Part shown: positions 30,248 to 39,080 of the stretch, one piece after another
Numbering within the stretch: position 1 is the first letter of the stretch
Layout: each line of letters begins with the position of its first letter
DNA from: Cupriavidus yeoncheonensis
GTDB lineage: Bacteria > Pseudomonadota > Gammaproteobacteria > Burkholderiales > Burkholderiaceae
Length of the DNA stretch: 64,000 nt
Assembly: GCF_905397275.1 (NCBI RefSeq)
Contig: NZ_CAJPUY010000023.1
Coordinates: 46,674-110,673 of the forward strand
Direction: 5' to 3'
The notes under the pieces: generated by a model
The model's database searches: none
What the model was told of the DNA's origin: nothing
Seen by the model: the letters and a program-made list of their open reading frames with translations, nothing else
Program-made: the position numbers and the translations under genes

Positions 30248-31426
30248 ATGCAGAACACCAAGGAATCCATCGTCATCGTCGGCGCGAAGCGCACGCCCAT
30301 CGGGGCGTTCAACGGCTCGCTGGCAGCGTTCAGGGCGCCGGAGCTGGGCGCCATCGCCATCCGTGCCGCCGTGGCGCAGGCGGGCGTCGATCCGGCGTCG
30401 GTCGACGAAGCCATCATGGGCCTGTGCCTGTTCGCCAACGTGGGCCAGGCGCCGGCGCGGCAGGCCGTGCTCGGCGCGGGTCTGCCCGCGTCGACGCCGG
30501 CGACCACCATCAGCAAGATGTGCGGCTCCGGCATGAAGTCGGTGATGCTGGCGCATGACCTGCTGCTCGCCGGCACCTGCAATGTGGCGGTGGCGGGGGG
30601 CATGGAGTCGATGACCAACGCGCCGTATGTCGTGCCGCGCGGCCGCCAGGGGTACCGCCTCGGGCACGGCCAGTTCCTCGACCACATGTACTGCGACGGA
30701 CTGGAGGATGCCTACGAGGGCCACCTCATGGGCTACTACGCCGACCTCGCCGCCGAAGCGCGCGGCATCGGCCGCGAAGCCCAGGACGCCTATGCGCGCG
30801 AGAGCCTGCTGCGGGCGCAGGCTGCAGTGGCCGAAGGCCGCTTCCGCGACGAGATCGCGCCGGTCGCCCTCAAGCGCGGCGGCGAGTTCGCCGCGGACGA
30901 GACGCCGGGCCAGTGCGACGCCGCCAGGCTGCCGAAGCTCAAGGCCGTCTTCCGCGACGGCGGCTCGGTGACGGCCGGCAACGCCTCGTCGATCTCCGAC
31001 GGCGCCGCCGCGCTCGTGCTGATGCGCGAGAGCGACGCGATCCGCCAGGGCCGCACGCCGCTGGCCCGCATCGTCGCCCACGCCACCCACGCCAACCCGC
31101 CGCAGCAGTTCGCCGACGCCCCCGTGCTGGCCGCGCGCCGCGTGTTCGACAAGGCCGGCTGGACCGCGCGCGACGTCGATCTCTACGAAGTCAACGAGGC
31201 CTTCGCCGTGGTGACGATGATCGCGCTGGACGAACTGGGCATCGGCCACGACCGGCTGAACGTCAACGGCGGCGCCTGCGCGCTCGGCCATCCGGTCGGG
31301 GCCACCGGCGCCCGCCTGCTGGTGACGCTGGTCCATGCGCTGCAGCGGCGCGGCCTGAAGCGCGGTCTCGCCAGCCTGTGCCTGGGCGGCGGCGAGGCGA
31401 CCGCCGTTGGCCTGGAACTGTGCTGA
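30248..31426 (+). CDS. Acetyl-CoA C-acyltransferase (thiolase)
   Basis: A 392-residue thiolase with the complete catalytic set: Cys92 in SKMCGSGMKS, the NEAFAV loop, His in GGACALGHPVGATGAR and the C-terminal Cys in SLCLGGGEA. Length and motifs match biosynthetic/degradative homotetrameric thiolases. It should cleave the 3-ketoacyl-CoA produced in this operon into acetyl-CoA (or propionyl-CoA) and a shortened acyl-CoA. It lies between the second dehydrogenase pair and an enoyl-CoA hydratase gene (10-bp gap). Confidence 0.93.
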   Translation: MQNTKESIVIVGAKRTPIGAFNGSLAAFRAPELGAIAIRAAVAQAGVDPASVDEAIMGLCLFANVGQAPARQAVLGAGLPASTPATTISKMCGSGMKSVMLAHDLLLAGTCNVAVAGGMESMTNAPYVVPRGRQGYRLGHGQFLDHMYCDGLEDAYEGHLMGYYADLAAEARGIGREAQDAYARESLLRAQAAVAEGRFRDEIAPVALKRGGEFAADETPGQCDAARLPKLKAVFRDGGSVTAGNASSISDGAAALVLMRESDAIRQGRTPLARIVAHATHANPPQQFADAPVLAARRVFDKAGWTARDVDLYEVNEAFAVVTMIALDELGIGHDRLNVNGGACALGHPVGATGARLLVTLVHALQRRGLKRGLASLCLGGGEATAVGLELC

Positions 31427-31436
31427 GGAGGGTGGC

Positions 31437-32207
31437 ATGAGTCTTCAGCATCGCATCGAGAACGCGGTCGGCTGGCTGGTCATGGACCGCGCGGCCGCCA
31501 TGAACAGCCTGAACCGCGAGATGGCCGCCGCCATGACCGCGCAGCTCAATGCGTGGCGCGACGATCCCGCCGTGCGCGTGGTGGTGCTGACCGGCAGCGG
31601 CCGCGCCTTCTGCGCCGGGGCCGACCTGAAGGAAGTGGCCGAGCCTCCTGTCACCGGCGAGCCCGACTTCCTCGACCTGGTCGTCGGCTTCGTCGATACG
31701 CTGCGCGCCTTCCCGAAGCCGGTGATCGCCGCCGTGAACGGGCTGGCGCTGGCGGGCGGGCTCGAAACGGTAATGGCCTGCGACCTCGTCCTCGCCGCCG
31801 AGAGCGCGAAGCTGGGCGACGCCCATTCCAACTTCGGCGTCTTCCCCGGCGCGGGCGGCGCGGCCGTGCTGCCGCGCAAGCTGCCGGTCAACGTGGCGCG
31901 CTGGCTGCTGTTCACCGGCGCCAGTTTCACCGCCGCGCAAATGGAGCATTACGGGCTGGTCAACGAAGTCGTGGCCGACGCCGGACTCGCGGCCCGCGCG
32001 CAGGCCGTGGGCGAACTGCTCGCGGCCAAGAGCCCGCTGGTGCTGGCCCGCATGAAGCGCGTGGCCGCCGAGGCCGCCGACAAGACCCTGGCCGATGCCC
32101 TGCGCCACGAACTGCTGGAACTGCGCCATCACCAGCGCTCCCACGACATGAAGGAAGGCCTGCGGGCCTTCGCCGAGAAGCGGCAGCCCGCCTTCAAGGG
32201 CTGCTGA
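31437..32207 (+). CDS. Enoyl-CoA hydratase
   Basis: A 256-residue crotonase-family protein starting at ATG 31437 behind GAGGAGGG. The oxyanion loops are RAFCAGADLKEVAEPP and AAVNGLALAGGLETVMACDLVLA. The active-site segment LGDAHSNFGVFPGAGGAAVLPRKL has PGAGG, common in hydratases, but Asn/Phe where the catalytic Glu of EILLG usually stands. A reaction other than simple hydration, such as isomerisation, is therefore possible. It precedes the third dehydrogenase pair by 16 bp. Confidence 0.88.
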   Translation: MSLQHRIENAVGWLVMDRAAAMNSLNREMAAAMTAQLNAWRDDPAVRVVVLTGSGRAFCAGADLKEVAEPPVTGEPDFLDLVVGFVDTLRAFPKPVIAAVNGLALAGGLETVMACDLVLAAESAKLGDAHSNFGVFPGAGGAAVLPRKLPVNVARWLLFTGASFTAAQMEHYGLVNEVVADAGLAARAQAVGELLAAKSPLVLARMKRVAAEAADKTLADALRHELLELRHHQRSHDMKEGLRAFAEKRQPAFKGC

Positions 32208-32223
32208 ACGAAAGAGAACTGAC

Positions 32224-33363
32224 ATGGACCTGTTTTACTCCGAGGCGCACAAGGCGTTCCGGCAGGAAGTGCGCGACTTCATCGCCGCCAACCTGCCCGA
32301 CGACATGCGCCAGCGCCTGCGCGCCGGCGGTTTCGCCTCCAAGGCCGACACCGAACTCTGGCAACGCGCGCTGAACCGGCGCGGCTGGGGCGCGCCCGCC
32401 TGGCCGAAGGCCTTCGGCGGCGCTGGCTGGGATGCCGCCGAACAGCAGATCTTCGCCGACGAGTGTGCCGCCGCCCCGGCGCCGCCGCCGCACATCTTCA
32501 ACATCACGATGCTCGGGCCGGTCATCATCCATTTCGGCTCCGATGCCCAGCGCGAGTACTTCCTGCCGAAGCTGCTGAACGCCGACATCCAGGTCTGCCA
32601 GGGTTTTTCGGAACCGGGCTCCGGCTCCGATCTCGCCTCGCTCAAGACCGCCGCCGTGCGCGAGGGCGACGCGTACGTGGTCAACGGCCAGAAGATCTGG
32701 ACCAGCCAGGCGCATTACTCCGACTGGGTGTTCTGCCTGGTCCGCACCGATCCCAACGCGGTGAAGAAGCAGGCCGGCATCTCGTTCCTGCTGATCGACC
32801 TGAAGACGCCGGGCGTGACCGTGCGCCCGATCATCAGCATCGACGGCCGCCACAGCCTGAACGAAGTGTTTTTCGACAACGTGCGGGTGCCCGCCGCCAA
32901 CCTCGTCGGCGAAGAGAACAAGGGCTGGGACTACGCCAAGTTCCTGCTCGGCCACGAGCGCGCGTACATCGCCGGCATCGGCCGCAACAAGGAGCGCGTG
33001 GCCTGCGCGAAGGCCCTGCTGGCGAAGCTGGCAGGGGAAGGGCATCCGGCGTCGACGCTGGCGGCGTACCGGGGCCAGATCGCGCTGATCGAGGCCGATC
33101 TGCACGCGCTGGAGGTCACGCAGTTCCGCATGCACGGCGGCCACGCCGACATGAAGCTGTCGCCGATGCTCAAGGCGCGCGGCAGCGAGATCTTCCAGGC
33201 CATCACCGACGTGATCTGCCGCATGACCGCCCCGGCCTCGCTGCGGGCGGACACCGGATCGCTCACCAAGTCATACCTGTACTCGCGCGCCGTCTCCATC
33301 TTCGGCGGCAGCACCGAAGTGCAGAAGAACATCCTTTCCGCCACCGTGCTCGACCTGTCATGA
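32224..33363 (+). CDS. Acyl-CoA dehydrogenase, PimC-like large subunit (pair 3)
   Basis: A 379-residue acyl-CoA dehydrogenase of the same class as that at 18559: AWPKAFGGAGWDAAE, CQGFSEPGSGSDLASLKTAAV, NGQKIWTSQAHYSDW, FLLGHERAYIAG with the probable catalytic Glu, and IFGGSTEVQKNILSATVL at the C-terminus. Its stop overlaps the start of the small-subunit gene (ATGA at 33360-33363), indicating translational coupling and stoichiometric assembly. It likely acts on the shortened or modified acyl-CoA of this operon. Confidence 0.92.
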   Translation: MDLFYSEAHKAFRQEVRDFIAANLPDDMRQRLRAGGFASKADTELWQRALNRRGWGAPAWPKAFGGAGWDAAEQQIFADECAAAPAPPPHIFNITMLGPVIIHFGSDAQREYFLPKLLNADIQVCQGFSEPGSGSDLASLKTAAVREGDAYVVNGQKIWTSQAHYSDWVFCLVRTDPNAVKKQAGISFLLIDLKTPGVTVRPIISIDGRHSLNEVFFDNVRVPAANLVGEENKGWDYAKFLLGHERAYIAGIGRNKERVACAKALLAKLAGEGHPASTLAAYRGQIALIEADLHALEVTQFRMHGGHADMKLSPMLKARGSEIFQAITDVICRMTAPASLRADTGSLTKSYLYSRAVSIFGGSTEVQKNILSATVLDLS

Positions 33364-34457
33364 ACCTGCAACTGAACGACGTCCAGCAGCAACTGCAGGA
33401 CAGCCTGGCGCGGCTGCTGGCCCGCGAATACGATTTCGGCCATCGCCAGCAATACGTGGCGGCCGAAGCCGGCCACTCGCCCGAGGTGTGGGCGCAACTG
33501 GCCGAACTCGGCGTGACCGCCGCCGCGACGCCCGAGGCGCATGGCGGCTTCGGCGGCGATGCCGTGGACCACATGGTGGTCTCCGAGGCGCTGGGCAAGT
33601 GCCTGTCGCTGGAGCCGTATCACGGCACCGTGGTCATGGCGGCCACGGCCATTGAACGGCTCGGCTCGCCGACGCAGCAGTCCAGCCTGTTGCCACGGAT
33701 CGCGCGGGGCGAACTGCAGGTGGCGTGGGCGCATGGCGAAGCGGTGCCCGGCCGCGTCGCCACGCATTCCGCCCATGGCATCGATGGCTGGCGCCTGTAT
33801 GGCACCAAGCCCTGCGTGCTGCATGGGTCCGGAGCGGATTACTTCCTGGTGACCGCGCTGGCACCGAATGAAGGCGTCCAGCTGTTCCTGGTCAATGCCC
33901 GCACCACGGGCGTGGCCATTGCCGGCGGCCGCCTGATCGACGGTACGTCAGCGGCGGACGTGACGCTGGACGACGCCGAGGGCGAGCGGCTTGGCACGCT
34001 CACCCCGGCGCTGCTGCAACGCGTGCTTGACACCGGCATCAGCGCGGCCTGTGCCGAGATGGTCGGCGCGATGGACGCGGCGTACACCCTGACCGTCGCC
34101 TACCTGAAGACCCGCAAGCAGTTCGGCCGCCTGATCGGCGCGAACCAGGCGCTCCAGCACCGTGCCGTCGACATGCTGGTGGCGCTGGAGCAAAGCCGCA
34201 GCCTGTCGGTTTCCCTGGCCCTCGCGCTGGCCGGCCGCAACGACCTGACCGGTGCCGACGTGCCCGCGCACGCCGCCAAGGTGTTCATCACCCGCCATGC
34301 GCGACAGGTCTGCCAGGAAGCCATCCAGATGCATGGCGGCATCGGCATGACCGAAGAGTACGCGGTGGGCCACTACCTGCGCCGCATCCTCGTGCTCGAC
34401 CAGCTGCATGGCGACATGCAATACCACCTGGGTCGCCTCGAAGGGCGTCCCGAATAG
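33360..34457 (+). CDS. Acyl-CoA dehydrogenase, PimD-like small subunit (pair 3)
   Basis: A 365-residue partner-type subunit: MNLQLNDVQQQLQDSLARLLAREYDF at the start, LKTRKQFGRLIGANQALQHRAVDM, and IQMHGGIGMTEEYAVGHYLRR near the end. It resembles the subunit at 19794 throughout. There is no clear catalytic Glu. The 4-bp overlap with the large-subunit gene supports a heteromeric enzyme. A 78-bp gap with a triplicated CCCGCGAAA-like stretch (34470-34497) follows before the SDR gene. Confidence 0.9.
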   Translation: MNLQLNDVQQQLQDSLARLLAREYDFGHRQQYVAAEAGHSPEVWAQLAELGVTAAATPEAHGGFGGDAVDHMVVSEALGKCLSLEPYHGTVVMAATAIERLGSPTQQSSLLPRIARGELQVAWAHGEAVPGRVATHSAHGIDGWRLYGTKPCVLHGSGADYFLVTALAPNEGVQLFLVNARTTGVAIAGGRLIDGTSAADVTLDDAEGERLGTLTPALLQRVLDTGISAACAEMVGAMDAAYTLTVAYLKTRKQFGRLIGANQALQHRAVDMLVALEQSRSLSVSLALALAGRNDLTGADVPAHAAKVFITRHARQVCQEAIQMHGGIGMTEEYAVGHYLRRILVLDQLHGDMQYHLGRLEGRPE

Positions 34458-34535
34458 CCCCTGCATAACCCCCGCGAAACCCGCGAAACCCGCGCAACCT
34501 ACGAATAACTCGACAACTTCGAGAGGAGATCCACC

Positions 34536-35312
34536 ATGTCCGACAACAACCTCATGTCCCTGGCCGGCAAGGTCATCATCGTCACCGGCGCCGCGCAGGG
34601 CGTGGGCCGTGCCACCGCCGAACTCGCGCTCAATTTGGGCGCCAAGGTCTGCGTGGTGGACCTGAAGGGCGAGCCCCTCCAGGCCCTCGCCGCCGAGCAT
34701 CCCGACCACGTGCAGGCGTACGTGGGCAACGTGGCCGACCCCGACTTCGTCTCGGCCTCGGTCGAGCACGCCGTGTCGCGCTTCGGCAAGGTGGACGGAC
34801 TCGTCAACTGCGCCGGCATCGTGCGCGCCGCGATGATCGAGAACATGACGCTGAAGACCTGGAACGAAGTGATCGACTGCCACCTGACCGGCGCCTTCCT
34901 GTGGCTCCAGGCAGTGGGCTCGCGCCTCGTCGAGCGCGCGAAGAACGGCGAGAAGGTCAGCGGCTCGATCGTCAACATCTCGTCCGAGGCGGGCCGTCGC
35001 GGCTCCATCGGCCAGATCAACTACGCCTCGGCCAAGGCCGGCATGCTGGGCATGACCATGGCCGCCGCCCGCGAGTGGGGCAAGTACGGCGTGCGCACCA
35101 ACACCATCTGCCTGGGCATGGTCGAGACGCCGATGACCGAGACCATCCGCAGCGACCGCTTCCGCGACCAGTACCTGGCCATGATCCCGATGGGCCGCTG
35201 GGCACAGCCGGAAGAAGTGGCGAGCCCGATCGCCTTCCTGCTGTCGGACGCTGCCGGCTACGTGCTCGGCCAGCACCTCGGCGTGAACGGCGGCTTCCAC
35301 CTGGCGAGCTGA
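34536..35312 (+). CDS. SDR-family oxidoreductase
   Basis: A 258-residue classical short-chain dehydrogenase: TGAAQGVGRATAELA (cofactor loop, about residues 17-31), an Asp after the second strand (VVDLKGE) favouring NAD+, NCAGIVR, the catalytic Ser (NISSEAGRRGSIG) and YASAK, and a C-terminal GQHLGVNGGFHLAS. In this operon it most likely oxidises a 3-hydroxyacyl-CoA to the 3-ketoacyl-CoA cleaved by the thiolase. It starts at ATG 34536 behind GAGAGGAGATCCACC and precedes the CoA ligase gene by 7 bp. Confidence 0.9.
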   Translation: MSDNNLMSLAGKVIIVTGAAQGVGRATAELALNLGAKVCVVDLKGEPLQALAAEHPDHVQAYVGNVADPDFVSASVEHAVSRFGKVDGLVNCAGIVRAAMIENMTLKTWNEVIDCHLTGAFLWLQAVGSRLVERAKNGEKVSGSIVNISSEAGRRGSIGQINYASAKAGMLGMTMAAAREWGKYGVRTNTICLGMVETPMTETIRSDRFRDQYLAMIPMGRWAQPEEVASPIAFLLSDAAGYVLGQHLGVNGGFHLAS

Positions 35313-35319
35313 GGCGGGC

Positions 35320-37458
35320 ATGTCGTCACGCAAGCTGTTTACCCATGATGAGCTGCGCCGCACCTTCCATCCGCGATCGATCGCGGTGGTCGGGGCGACG
35401 CCCAACGAGAAGGCCTTCGCCGGCCGCTCGATGACGAACCTGCGGCAATTCGACGGCAAGGTGCTGCTGGTCAACCCGCGCTACGAGGAAATCAACGGGG
35501 AACGCTGCTACCCGTCGCTCTCCGCGCTGCCGGAGGTGCCGGACTGCGTGCTGATCGCCACCGGGCGCGACACGGTCGAGCCGATCGTGCGCGAGTGCGC
35601 CACGCTGGGCGTGGGCGGCGTGGTGCTGTTCGCGTCGGGCTACGCCGAGACCGGCAACCCGGAGAAGGCCGCCGACCAGGAGCGGCTGGTGGCAATCGCC
35701 CGGGAAAGCGGCGTGCGCCTGCTCGGCCCCAATACCATCGGCTACGCCAACTACATCAACAACGCGATGGTGTCGTTCACGGCGCTGCCGGCCCGCGAGG
35801 GCGCGCTGCCGCGGCATGCCATCGGGCTGGTGAGCCAGTCCGGCGCGCTGGCGTTCGCGCTGGAACAGGCGGCCAACCACGGCACGGCGTTCAGCCACGT
35901 GTTCTCGTGCGGCAACGCATGTGACATCGACGTGGCCGACCAGATCGCTTACATGGCCGGCGATCCGGCGTGCGCGGCGATCGCGTGCGTGTTCGAGGGG
36001 CTGTCCGACGCCAGCCGCATCATCCGCGCCGCCGAGTTGTGTGCAGAAGCCGGCAAGCCGCTGGTCGTCTACAAGATGGCGCGCGGCGAAGCGGGGGCGG
36101 CGGCTGCCATGTCGCATACCGGCTCGATGGCCGGGTCCGACCGCGCCTACAGCACGGCGCTGCGCGAGGCCGGCGTGGTGCAGGTCGACACCATTGAGCA
36201 ACTGGTGCCGACCACGGTGTTCTTCGCCAAGGCGCCGCGTCCGGTGGCGACCGGTGTGGCGATCGTCTCCGGCTCGGGCGGCGCGGGCATCGTCGCCGCC
36301 GACGAAGCCGAACGGTTCAACGTGCCGCTGCCGCAGCCGGGCGACGCCACCCGGGCGGTGCTCGAATCCCACATCCCGGACTTCGGCGCCGCGCGCAATC
36401 CGTGCGACCTGACGGCCCAGGCTGCCAACAACTTCGACTCGTTCGTCCAGTGCGGCGACGCGGTGTTCGCGGACCCGGCCTATGGTGCGGCGGTCGTGCC
36501 GCTGGTGGTGACAGGCGAGGGCAATGGCCGCCGCTTCGAGGTCTTCAACGACCTCGCGGTGAAGCACGGCAAGATGACCTGCGGCCTGTGGATGTCGAAC
36601 TGGATGGAAGGGCCGGAATCGCGCGAGGCCGAGGCGCTGCCGCGGCTGGCGCTGTTCCGCTCGGTGTCGCACTGCTTCGCGGCGCTGGCGGCGTGGCACC
36701 AGCGCGAGCAGTGGCTGCTGTCGCGCCAGCCGGCGAAGGCGCCGCGGCTGACGCACCCGTCGGTAGCGGCCGACGCGCGCGCCCGCATCCTGGCGGCGCC
36801 ATCGGCCACGCTGACCGAGCGCGAGGCGAAGGACGTGCTGGCGCTGTACGGCGTGCCGGTGGTGGGCGAATCGCTGGCCGCCAGCGAGGAGGCCGCCGTG
36901 CGGGCCGCCGGGACATGCGGCTATCCGGTGGTGCTGAAGGTCGAAAGTCCGGCCATCCCGCACAAGTCGGAAGCCGGCGTGATTCGCCTCGGCCTGACGT
37001 CGGCGCAGGAAGTCGCCGTCGCTTACCGCGAGGTGATGGCCAACGCCCGCAAGGTGACGACGGACGACCGCATCAACGGCGTGCTGGTGCAGAGCCAGGT
37101 GCCGGCCGGCGTCGAGATCCTGGTCGGCGCCCGCGTCGATCCGCACCTCGGCGCGCTGCTGGTGGTCGGCCTGGGCGGCGTGATGGTCGAACTGATGCAG
37201 GACACGGTGGCCACGATCGCGCCGTGCTCGGCGCAGCAGGCGCGCGAGATGCTGGCGCGCTTGCGCGGCGTGGCGCTGCTCAACGGCTTCCGGGGCGCAG
37301 CCGGCGTGGACATGGAGCGTCTGGCGGAGGTCATCGCCAGCCTGTCCGAGTTCGCGGCCGACCAGCGCGACGTGATCGCCGAGTTCGACGTGAATCCGCT
37401 GATCTGCACGCCGGACCGCATCGTGGCCGTGGACGCGCTGATTGAACGGAAGGGCTGA
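35320..37458 (+). CDS. Acyl-CoA synthetase, NDP-forming (acetate--CoA ligase family)
   Basis: A 712-residue protein with the CoA-binding domain (RTFHPRSIAVVGATPNEKAFAG), the ligase domains with phosphohistidine segment AAMSHTGSMAGSDRAY, and an ATP-grasp domain (CGYPVVLKVESPAIPHKSEAGV, GLGGVMVELMQDTVATIAPC). It couples acid activation to ATP hydrolysis to ADP. It closes the operon that began with a CoA-transferase, giving the pathway two activation routes. It is a paralogue of the ligase at 4038-6131, and a hairpin at 37479 follows. Confidence 0.9.
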   Translation: MSSRKLFTHDELRRTFHPRSIAVVGATPNEKAFAGRSMTNLRQFDGKVLLVNPRYEEINGERCYPSLSALPEVPDCVLIATGRDTVEPIVRECATLGVGGVVLFASGYAETGNPEKAADQERLVAIARESGVRLLGPNTIGYANYINNAMVSFTALPAREGALPRHAIGLVSQSGALAFALEQAANHGTAFSHVFSCGNACDIDVADQIAYMAGDPACAAIACVFEGLSDASRIIRAAELCAEAGKPLVVYKMARGEAGAAAAMSHTGSMAGSDRAYSTALREAGVVQVDTIEQLVPTTVFFAKAPRPVATGVAIVSGSGGAGIVAADEAERFNVPLPQPGDATRAVLESHIPDFGAARNPCDLTAQAANNFDSFVQCGDAVFADPAYGAAVVPLVVTGEGNGRRFEVFNDLAVKHGKMTCGLWMSNWMEGPESREAEALPRLALFRSVSHCFAALAAWHQREQWLLSRQPAKAPRLTHPSVAADARARILAAPSATLTEREAKDVLALYGVPVVGESLAASEEAAVRAAGTCGYPVVLKVESPAIPHKSEAGVIRLGLTSAQEVAVAYREVMANARKVTTDDRINGVLVQSQVPAGVEILVGARVDPHLGALLVVGLGGVMVELMQDTVATIAPCSAQQAREMLARLRGVALLNGFRGAAGVDMERLAEVIASLSEFAADQRDVIAEFDVNPLICTPDRIVAVDALIERKG

Positions 37459-37478
37459 CGGCCGGTCTGGCAAGGGAG

Positions 37479-37503
37479 GGCCGCGCTCCTGGGGAGTGCG
37501 GCC
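37479..37503 (+). terminator. Hairpin ending the long plus-strand operon
   Basis: GGCCGCGCTC (37479-37488), loop CTGGG and GAGTGCGGCC (37494-37503) pair with one G-T wobble, 20 bp after the ligase stop. No U-run follows. Confidence 0.55.
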
Positions 37504-37617
37504 ACCCCGCCCCGCGGGTTGCTTCCAGACCGCGCTCATGCCAAGAAATATGCTCGTCTGCCTGTTTGCTGCCCGCACCCCGGGCATCCGGTCCAACATG
37601 AACAAGGAGAGCATCCA

Positions 37618-38391
37618 ATGATTGTTTACGGCACCAGGGCGCGCGCGGAAGCCACGCGACGCGCCATTCCACTGCGTTTCGAGGGTGGCGAGCCATACGT
37701 CTTCCACAAGTCGGAATGGATGGACACGGGCAAGGACCCGCAGCTCTCGCCCACCATATTCCTCGTCGAACAGCCGCCGCACTCGGTCGCCCCCGCGCAC
37801 TTCCACCGGCAGAACCAGTTCCAGCTCTTTTTCGACGGCGACGGGTCGATCGGACGGCACGCGCTCGCGCCGCTGACCGTGCACTACGCGGGCGCCTATA
37901 CCGGCTACGGGCCGCTGGTCGCCGGCAGCGCCGGGCTCAAGTACTTCACGATCCGGCCAGTCTTCGAGAGCGGGCTTGTTCCGGTCACTGAACGCGAGCA
38001 GATGATCCGGGGACCGAAGCGGCATGCGCACGTCGGCCCCATTGCCACGGATGCGCCCGACCACCTGCGCACCTTGCCGACGGCCACCTGCGAGGACGTC
38101 TTTCCGCTCGCGGAGGACGGGCTCGGCGTCACGGTCGCGCGTCTTCCGGCCGGCGCGGCGCTGGTTCCCGCGCGGCCGCCTCATGCAGGCGACTTGTTCC
38201 GGCCGCCTCATGCAGGCGACCTGTTCCTCGTCGTGCTGTCGGGCTCGTTGCGCGGCGACGGGCAGGAACTGGGCCCGTGGGAAAGCGCATTCGTCTCCGC
38301 CGGCGACGCGCTGCCAGGCTTCACGGCCGGCAACGACGGCGCGCAGGTCGTGCTGCTGTACACGCCGCGCAAGGCGGATGCCTATGCGTGA
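37618..38391 (+). CDS. Cupin-like protein of unknown function
   Basis: A 257-residue protein whose middle resembles a cupin barrel: PPHSVAPAHFHRQNQFQLFFDGDG (about residues 52-75) with candidate metal-binding histidines, and a second barrel-like stretch LFLVVLSGSLRGDGQELGPWESAFVSAGD near the C-terminus. No signal peptide is visible. A 27-bp tandem duplication (38173-38226) repeats RPPHAGDLF twice in frame. It stands alone between the long operon and a minus-strand operon, preceded by a plausible Shine-Dalgarno AAGGAG. I cannot assign a reaction. Confidence 0.6.
   Translation: MIVYGTRARAEATRRAIPLRFEGGEPYVFHKSEWMDTGKDPQLSPTIFLVEQPPHSVAPAHFHRQNQFQLFFDGDGSIGRHALAPLTVHYAGAYTGYGPLVAGSAGLKYFTIRPVFESGLVPVTEREQMIRGPKRHAHVGPIATDAPDHLRTLPTATCEDVFPLAEDGLGVTVARLPAGAALVPARPPHAGDLFRPPHAGDLFLVVLSGSLRGDGQELGPWESAFVSAGDALPGFTAGNDGAQVVLLYTPRKADAYA
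38173..38226 (+). repeat. 27-bp in-frame tandem duplication
   Basis: Two adjacent 27-bp copies (38173-38199 and 38200-38226) differ by one base (T/C at the 22nd position). They add nine residues to the cupin-like protein without breaking the frame. The near identity points to a recent slippage or duplication event. Confidence 0.9.
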
Positions 38392-38672
38392 GCGGACGTT
38401 GACCGACCGGTGCGCCTGACGCGCCAGAAGCCGAGAGGGCAGGTTGCCCAATTTTGGGGGATGAAGCTGCCCGGCGGTGGCGCTGGCAATAGTCGGGCGC
38501 GCAGACAGGAGCCCGAGAGGCTGCTTCCGGGACGGCGTGGCGCTGGCCGGAACTGGGCTACCGTGGCAGCCATCTGTTCATTGCGGGAGGTTCGGCATCA
38601 CGCCGATCCTGAGCATGATCCGGAGGTACATCGAAAGAAGTCTGGATGACTTGACCCTCGAAGCCGAACCAC
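38392..38672. other. Convergent intergenic region, no gene seen
   Basis: Between the cupin-like gene (+) and the NTF2-like gene (-) are 281 bp in which I see no supported gene, terminator or repeat. Short open frames here lack ribosome sites and recognisable motifs. Confidence 0.5.
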
Positions 38673-39080
38673 TCAGTGGGTCGAGATCGGCCAGGTGACC
38701 TGCTTCCAGTACGCATCCTTTGACAGAATCCGCCCGTTGGCAACGCGAAACATGTCAAGTCCCATTGCATCCACAGGCTGGCCATCTTCAGCCGTCCCGC
38801 GGACGCGATAGCGCAGAATCACCAGGTCGCCGAACACCTCCATGCGGGTGTCCGAAAAGGTCACGCCGTTACCGCCGTCTTGCTGTTGGGAGAATCGCTC
38901 GCGCAAGTAGCGCAGCGTAGCGTCACGGCCTTGCAGGACCTGGCCGCGCGGATCGCCGTTGCCGGCAGGTAACTGCCACGTAAAGTCGTCGGCAAGACAG
39001 GCGCCGGCCGCGTCTGCATCGCCTGCACGGAAGGCGGCGCCAAAGGTGGCCATCAGCGTTTTCACTTCAGATTCAGTCAT
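38673..39080 (-). CDS. SnoaL/NTF2-like protein
   Basis: A 135-residue cone-shaped NTF2 fold candidate: VKTLMATFGAAFRAGDADAAGACLADDFTWQLPAG, then QGRDATLRYLRERFSQQQ, and the C-terminal strands LVILRYRVRGTAEDGQPVDAMGLDMFRVANGRILSKDAYW. ATG 39080 has GGAG 8 nt upstream and overlaps the amidase stop by 8 bp. Family members are isomerases, cyclases, dehydratases or binding proteins; the residue pattern does not settle which. It is the last gene of the dioxygenase-Bug-permease-amidase operon. Confidence 0.8.
   Translation of the reverse strand: MTESEVKTLMATFGAAFRAGDADAAGACLADDFTWQLPAGNGDPRGQVLQGRDATLRYLRERFSQQQDGGNGVTFSDTRMEVFGDLVILRYRVRGTAEDGQPVDAMGLDMFRVANGRILSKDAYWKQVTWPISTH

Noticed and set aside
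35326..38451. 1041-residue open frame on the minus strand
   Set aside because: It is antisense to the NDP-forming ligase and cupin-like genes, with shadow composition and no domain.
38477..38698. Small gene in the convergent gap at 38.5 kb
   Set aside because: It has no ribosome site and no recognisable family, and it runs into the opposite-strand NTF2-like gene.
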